This document shows, piece by piece, positions 59,219 through 64,000 of a DNA stretch of 64,000 nucleotides. The notes beneath the pieces were generated by a model. That model had not been told where the DNA came from and did not search any database. It was given only the letters and a program-made list of their open reading frames with translations. The stretch spans positions 1 through 64,000 of the forward strand of contig JACCLO010000066.1 in NCBI GenBank assembly GCA_029448655.1, given 5' to 3'. The position numbers and the translations under genes are program-made. This DNA comes from Wolfiporia cocos (Eukaryota; Basidiomycota; Agaricomycetes; Polyporales; Phaeolaceae). Position 1 is the stretch's first letter, and each line of letters begins with the position of its first letter.

Positions 59219-60639
59219 AGAAAAATATTTTCTCTCGGGTTCTCCGGGCAGGTCTGGATGTGCCGAGATAGGCGAGGTGTTCGAGGGGTTGATGTCGAGT
59301 AGTTTTACCGGTTGAACGTAGCCTGTAGCGATTTAGAACTGCGGCGGTGCGTCGAATAAAGTGGAAATAATAGACATTGACTCGAAAATGTTTGTGACCG
59401 ATTTCCTAAGTCCTAAGCGTACGCCTCGAGCGCAGCCCTTCGTCTGACTTCGTCTGGGTGGAATTCGATGATTTGCTCGTATCTACACATCGCCTAAATA
59501 CATGGAGAGCCACGAAATTTTCTACAACATTTTAAGTGTCCTAAAATTTCGAGTGTGCACCCTACAAGCTAGACAATCCAGAGACGAACCCTGAGATGGT
59601 GAAGACTGTCCTGAAACACAAGCAAATTATTTTATGAGACCGATCACCTGTAGATCTAGGGTGGTGCACCGAGGTTGGAGAGAAAAGACATGGAAAAAGC
59701 TATAGGAAGGCAGTTGGGGTTGGGCCAGACCTGGCTAGGCTAGAGAGCCTAGGGAAGCGTCAGATGGCACCTGTTTTGACTGGATGAGCAGCCAGATAGT
59801 GCCCGCAGGGCTTTTGCGACATTTCAGATTGTGCATGAGCCAGCGAAGGTTCACTGTACGAGTATGATCGAGGCCGATCATGATCGGTCAAGCTGTGGCT
59901 GAACTACCTCAGATGGGCATTCTGCCTACCAGCTGGCTTTCTGTGGTGTGTTCTGTGTCGTTTTGGTGTGTGTTTGATCGTGCCCTGGTATTCTTACATG
60001 TGTCTAAAGTCTATGGCACATTTATATTGCAGCCGCAGCCACGCGCGAGCTGGAACGGCCAAAGACAATCGAGGCAGGGCACCGGCCGTGCGGGCCGTCT
60101 GGTCCCTTGGGGACACCTGTTCCTGGCCGTGCATGGCATCCCGTGCATGGTCCAGGAGCGCCATCCCTTCAGATATGAAGCTTATTGAGGAGGAGCTGGA
60201 CTATAGGTATCAAGTTGCTGAGGATGAAGTGGACGAGCAGTGTGAAGATGAAGAGGGAAACAGGGCAGAAAATTATAAAGACAAGGATGGGGATTTGGGT
60301 CTGGATGAGGACAGAGTTGACAATCTGGATGACCTGCTCAGCAAGAATGGCTTTGCACCACTTTGAGCAATATACACAGCTTCTCAGATGTGCTCAGATT
60401 TTTGTAGTTTGAGCATTCTCAACATCATGTATACCACTTATTTTGTACATTGTGATTCTACATGATGGTTCTGAGGCCTCTAGGTGTGCACCACATTGTG
60501 TGGCATATGCCACAGGCTATAGTATATCCACATAGGTAAGCTGCAACAGCACTTTGCAATTCATATGCCAGCCTGACTACCAAACAACAATTCTATACCA
60601 GTCTGATGATTAGTTTCCCAGTCACACATTGAATTTGAC
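59219..60639 (+). other. Unassigned region with an acidic C-terminal exon
   Basis: The plus-strand frame ending at 60365 encodes an acidic tail (DEVDEQCEDEEGNRAE ... LLSKNGFAPL). Upstream frames are not connected convincingly. The rest shows no gene. It might be the 3' exon of a transposon or orphan gene. Confidence 0.4.
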
Positions 60640-61265
60640 TAGTGATGTGCAGGCCCAGCCCAGCCCAAAAGCCCTGGCTTTGATGGCCCACCGCTTTTCA
60701 AAACCTCAGGCCGGGCCCTCACTGACAGCTCACAGCTTGGCCCAGCCTGGGCCAGGGCCAAGCTGGGGCCTACCACTGCTAGGATAGTCATCACTATAGC
60801 CTTGAAAGTTTGAAATACACCATTTTCAATTGTTCCTTGATGAAAAGGAACATTGAGGCCTACAAATTATAGTGGTATTAAGTGTCAAAATAACCTTCCA
60901 CCAGCATGGCATTCAGTAGTGCACCTGCCATATGGGGTATTGTATAGGTGCCCAATGGTGAGTGGCAGGCTTCAACATTAAGGACATGACTTATTGGCTT
61001 TTTATGTAGTCTGAAATGAACAGCATATAATACTATAGTTTAGTTAAGCATACTACTATCCTGTACAATCTTATATTGTAGTTGCCAGACATTGTAGCCA
61101 TTAAGGTCACCAGGCTGGGGCTCAACAGCTCAGCCTGGCTCAGCCTGAGATACAAGCTGGGCCCTGGGCCATCTCAAGCCATGTTGTAAAGCCTAGCTCA
61201 CCCCAGCCCAAGTAGGGCTTGGCCCAGCTTGGCTCTGGCCTCAAGCCAGGCCTGGCACATCACCT
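60640..61265. mobile_element. hAT-like MITE copy 3, diverged
   Basis: Termini TAGTGATGTGCAGGCCCAGC and GCCTGGCACATCAC. Imperfect 8-bp flanks AATTTGAC (60632-60639) and AGTTTGAC (61266-61273). It shares the internal order of copies 1 and 2 but with many substitutions, so it is the oldest of the three. Confidence 0.82.
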
Positions 61266-61523
61266 AGTTTGACTGACATTGATAAGATACCTTCAGAGTG
61301 GCGATTGAATGCTACTCTGCTGTTGATATTATCAGCACTTATCTACAGAGATCAGATCCTTCCTTGATTGGCAAGTACCTCCAGCACTGCTCCAGCACTG
61401 GTAAGTCATCTCTGTCAGGAATTAGAACCAGTTGTAATCACTTCAAATCAGTTCACACCTCATACAGTTCAATCCAAAGACAAACCAGTTCTACCCAAAT
61501 CCTATAACCACCCCACATTAATG

Positions 61524-62142
61524 TGTCACAAGAAATTGTGGCGTCATTTTCCCCATTTTTCCATGTTTTTATGCCAAAATGCTGGTTTTTAGCCGCTCGT
61601 AGGACAGCACGTGCATAGGTAGATAAATGCTTTATCTTATCTAGCTACATCACGGTCTTTCGTCATCACTAGGTAACAACGTCACCTTGTATTGTAGCAC
61701 ATGACTTGACTGCACACAGACCACACCTTTAGGGCAAGGCAGTTAGGTAGTTAGGGAGTTGCTGCATGTATATATACTTGGTGACGTCTGAGGTACTCCT
61801 CAGACTTAGTATCTCAGCCTAGGGGGTGTGTCCCCTGGCAACCTCTCAAAACCCTCTGCTGCCTGGCTTGAGTGTAACAGCGAACTGCATTAGCAACAAG
61901 CCCGCTGCTCTCTCCTTGAGGGTGGGGGCCTCTTTCAATATTATTCTTGCTTCACTCTCTGCTCGCTAGTCTGGGGGCATTGTGGTACACTCATGGGTTG
62001 TGACCTCAGGCATTCGGTGAGGCATCTCAATAGATGCAGCCTCCTGTTCTCCCCTTACGAGGATGGGGGCCCTGTAGGGCGGATATATAGGATATATAGG
62101 GGTTCCCCCGCTTAGGCAGGTAGCATGGTGGTTACCGTGTCA
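61524..62142 (+). repeat. LTR, 619 bp, related to 12646-13248
   Basis: TGTCACAAG...CCGTGTCA. TATATATA at about 61770, palindrome GTCTGAGG/CCTCAGAC at 61786-61805, CCTAGGGGG motif, and an imperfect ATATAGGATATATAGG repeat at about 62086-62101. Flanking pentamers TAATG and TATCA do not match. Confidence 0.8.
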
Positions 62143-62246
62143 TATCACAACATCTCAGAAGCCCAAGAAACTGTTCTAATACTCCCAACAAAACAAAGCT
62201 ACCACAAGGCAATATCTAAACATAAGGTTTATCAAATTCCTGATCT

Positions 62247-62625
62247 ATGTCACAGATCTGGGACATTCTACGAATTTTTCTATATTTTTACCTATTTTTC
62301 TGGCATTTCTACGAGCTTATTTACACTTACACTTGTAACCGCCCATAGACACGTCCATGTACACAAACAACACATACATAACATGCATGTCCAAACTAGT
62401 TACTCAGCGGACTAGTTCTCCGAAGTCACACCCCTTAGTAATATCCCAATACCAGGCTATGTCACTAGGGATGACATGGAATACCGTGTGTATCATGCAA
62501 TGGGGAATACCCCCCTAATATAACCCTATACTCCTGATGAGGAGGAGCAGGCTATGTCCTGCCTATAAGATGCAGGTCACCATGCATGTCATAAGTCTCA
62601 GTGGTCGAGTATGACACGGATAACT
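62247..62625 (+). repeat. Truncated LTR (U3 only)
   Basis: TGTCACAGATCTGGGACATT start. Collinear with the minus strand of the solo LTR 45228-45926. It is cut by the miniature LTR element at 62626. Confidence 0.75.
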
Positions 62626-63544
62626 TATCACAAGACGCGCTGCGGACCCAATGCAACGTGCTTATGAGTGGCATAATAGCCACTCCCCCAAAAGGGCTAC
62701 GATAACAGCTCATGCTGCTATCGAGGGTCCAGCTATATCTGCAGTTCATATTCCCACGCTCGGCGCCTATTAGACACTCTATGGTGTAGGCCATGTATGC
62801 CGGCGCCACGTACGGGTAATGTACCCTAGTTATTGCTCCGTAACGTCTATGATATTATGCTTTCGCATTATCTGTGACATTACCCCCACTTCAAGGATTA
62901 ACCGTCTCTGGTTAAGGAGATAACTTAGGCTGCATCAAGCGCCCCCGGTACTAAGTATCACTTCTACTATGCTTTGTCATTGTGCCTGGTGAAGGGTACC
63001 CCCAATCCCTTATACCATTTGGCTTATGACGTGTGTGCCAACCTCTTGAAGGCCCGACTTACACCCTGGATTTTGGGTGCGGGTTAAGGCTATTTAATAG
63101 TAGTTTTTACCACGCAAGCTTTGACCAATCTTATCCCCTGATACCTTACGGTTATAGAGGGGCCCCATGATACAGGGGGTCACGTGGTGGGTACTTTTCC
63201 CTCAGCCGCCAGTGGTTCGGAAGCGCCCCAGGCAGTGGAAATATTTGCCACCACCCAGGTTCGAACCGGCGACCGGGTGAGCTGTTATTATATCACAAGA
63301 CGCGCTGCGGACCCAATGCAACGTGCTTATGAGTGGCATAATAGCCACTCCCCCAAAAGGGCTACGATAACAGCTCATGCTGCTATCGAGGGTCCAGCTA
63401 TATCTGCAGTTCATATTCCCACGCTCGGCGCCTATTAGACACTCTATGGTGTAGGCCATGTATGCCGGCGCCACGTACGGGTAATGTACCCTAGTTATTG
63501 CTCCGTAACGTCTATGATATTATGCTTTCGCATTATCTGTGACA
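62626..63544 (-). mobile_element. Miniature LTR element with identical LTRs (family B)
   Basis: Two 254-bp LTRs (62626-62879 and 63291-63544) appear identical base for base and enclose 411 bp without coding capacity. On the minus strand the purine tract AAGTGGGGGTAA precedes the 3' LTR (62879), and an 11-nt self-priming site lies 2 nt inside the 5' LTR (63278-63288). The interior holds a tRNA B-box-like GGTTCGAACC at 63259-63268. Flanks TAACT and CATGC do not form a target duplication, so one side may be recombined. Confidence 0.88.
63278..63288 (-). promoter_or_regulatory. Putative self-priming site of the miniature element
   Basis: ATAACAGCTCA (minus strand) is the exact complement of TGAGCTGTTAT in the right arm of the LTR palindrome (minus strand of 63367-63377). 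Confidence 0.72.
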
Positions 63545-64000
63545 CATGCAAGAGCTGCGGCCGGAAGGACTGCACAAACATGGAGGGGTGATGCAATTGG
63601 AGGGTGCCAGCATCCAAGGTGGACAATAAGGGGGCTCAGAAATCTACTAGCGGCAACCCCCCCACACCTCATGGCAAAGGTCACATGGTCCAGGTCACCA
63701 CAACAGAGATGTGGATCCCAGATGACAGTGACAACTCCATGGGCAACTCCACCGCCCATTCATCCGTGCGCATCACGGAGGTAGAGGAACCACTGGCCAG
63801 TACACCGGCTCCATCAACAGCCCCAATTGGTCAGCCACCGAATTGGGGCACTACCATTATCCCATGGCATTCAGTTGCCCAGAAAACTCCTGACCATCCA
63901 GCTAGCGAGTCGAATTTTCGCCTTCAGCACATGTGAATCCTTGCCTATGTGTGCTGTGTACTAGTATAGTTGCCTGTACTGCTGACCTGCTTGTAAAAAA
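63545..64000 (+). other. Partial unidentified coding-like sequence at window end
   Basis: Immediately after the LTR the plus strand encodes CKSCGRKDCTNMEG, a CxxCxxxxC motif. A Ser/Thr/Pro-rich frame (63604-63936; PASKVDNKGAQKS ... NFRLQHM) follows in a different register. The two could be exons of one Cys-motif orphan protein. A terminal A run ends the window. Confidence 0.4.

Noticed and set aside
61519..62147. Target duplication for the LTR 61524-62142
   Set aside because: Flanks TAATG and TATCA do not match well enough to claim.
63259..63290. GGTTCGAACC region as a tRNA gene or tRNA-primed PBS
   Set aside because: No A box or cloverleaf can be drawn around it, and an exact self-complementary primer site sits closer to the LTR.
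1..64000. CRISPR arrays, operons, bacterial promoters, ribosome binding sites
   Set aside because: Spliceosomal introns and fungal gene families show a eukaryotic nuclear origin, and the repeats are LTRs and MITEs, not evenly spaced arrays.

Overview
The window looks like a repeat-rich stretch of a basidiomycete (Agaricomycete) nuclear genome. The host genes have many short introns (mostly about 45-60 nt, GT-AG). They include a meiotic MutS homologue, an HGDLR-type small kinase family and Cys-cluster orphan proteins that are common in Agaricomycetes. There are no bacterial features, rRNA or convincing tRNA genes. Assignment to a class is inference from gene style; a marker search would be needed to name the species.

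Layout. 1-10.1 kb is a nest of Ty3/Gypsy elements. An old chromodomain Gypsy (Gypsy A, plus strand, coding pieces 2983-8268) ends in a C-terminal dUTPase-like domain. It was later hit by a solo LTR (3070-3960), a complete 1.9 kb non-autonomous LTR element (4314-6204), another LTR element at its left edge (<1-2982), and a solo LTR inside its own 3' LTR (8633-9505). 10.1-21.2 kb is a mosaic of solo LTRs, many with exact 5-bp target duplications and several nested, inserted into a decayed MULE transposon, a hAT-like MITE and a Cys-cluster gene. 21.2-44.3 kb is the gene-bearing core. It holds an HpcH/HpaI aldolase pseudogene, a small intact membrane-protein gene, a broken adenylate-forming enzyme, a Lunapark C-terminal fragment, a dioxygenase-like gene, an apparently intact MSH4 (32226-35973, minus), an RNase P p40-like relic, and a 4.4 kb gene (38723-43106, plus) that resembles a Red1/SYCP2-type meiotic axis protein. 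44.3-47.0 kb is a kinase-like pseudogene split by a solo LTR. 48.0-58.9 kb is an unidentified minus-strand gene broken by a complete young Gypsy element (Gypsy B, 48277-56703, minus) and by a hAT MITE that itself carries a solo LTR. 58.8-64 kb returns to LTRs, a third MITE copy and a 0.9 kb LTR miniature with identical LTRs.

How the parts connect. Four LTR elements whose 5' LTR/internal junction is visible carry, 1-2 nt inside the LTR, an 11-12 nt sequence complementary to the predicted start of their own transcript. This is the arrangement of Tf1-type self-primed retrotransposons. In the TGTCACA-family LTRs the start site sits in a palindrome whose two arms change together between copies, and the U5 end carries a second co-varying hairpin. 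The two autonomous Gypsy families carry dUTPase domains at different places in pol. MSH4 and the axis-like gene keep clean reading frames across many exons, while most other genes in the core carry indels or insertions. This suggests real gene decay around two preserved meiotic genes rather than poor sequence.
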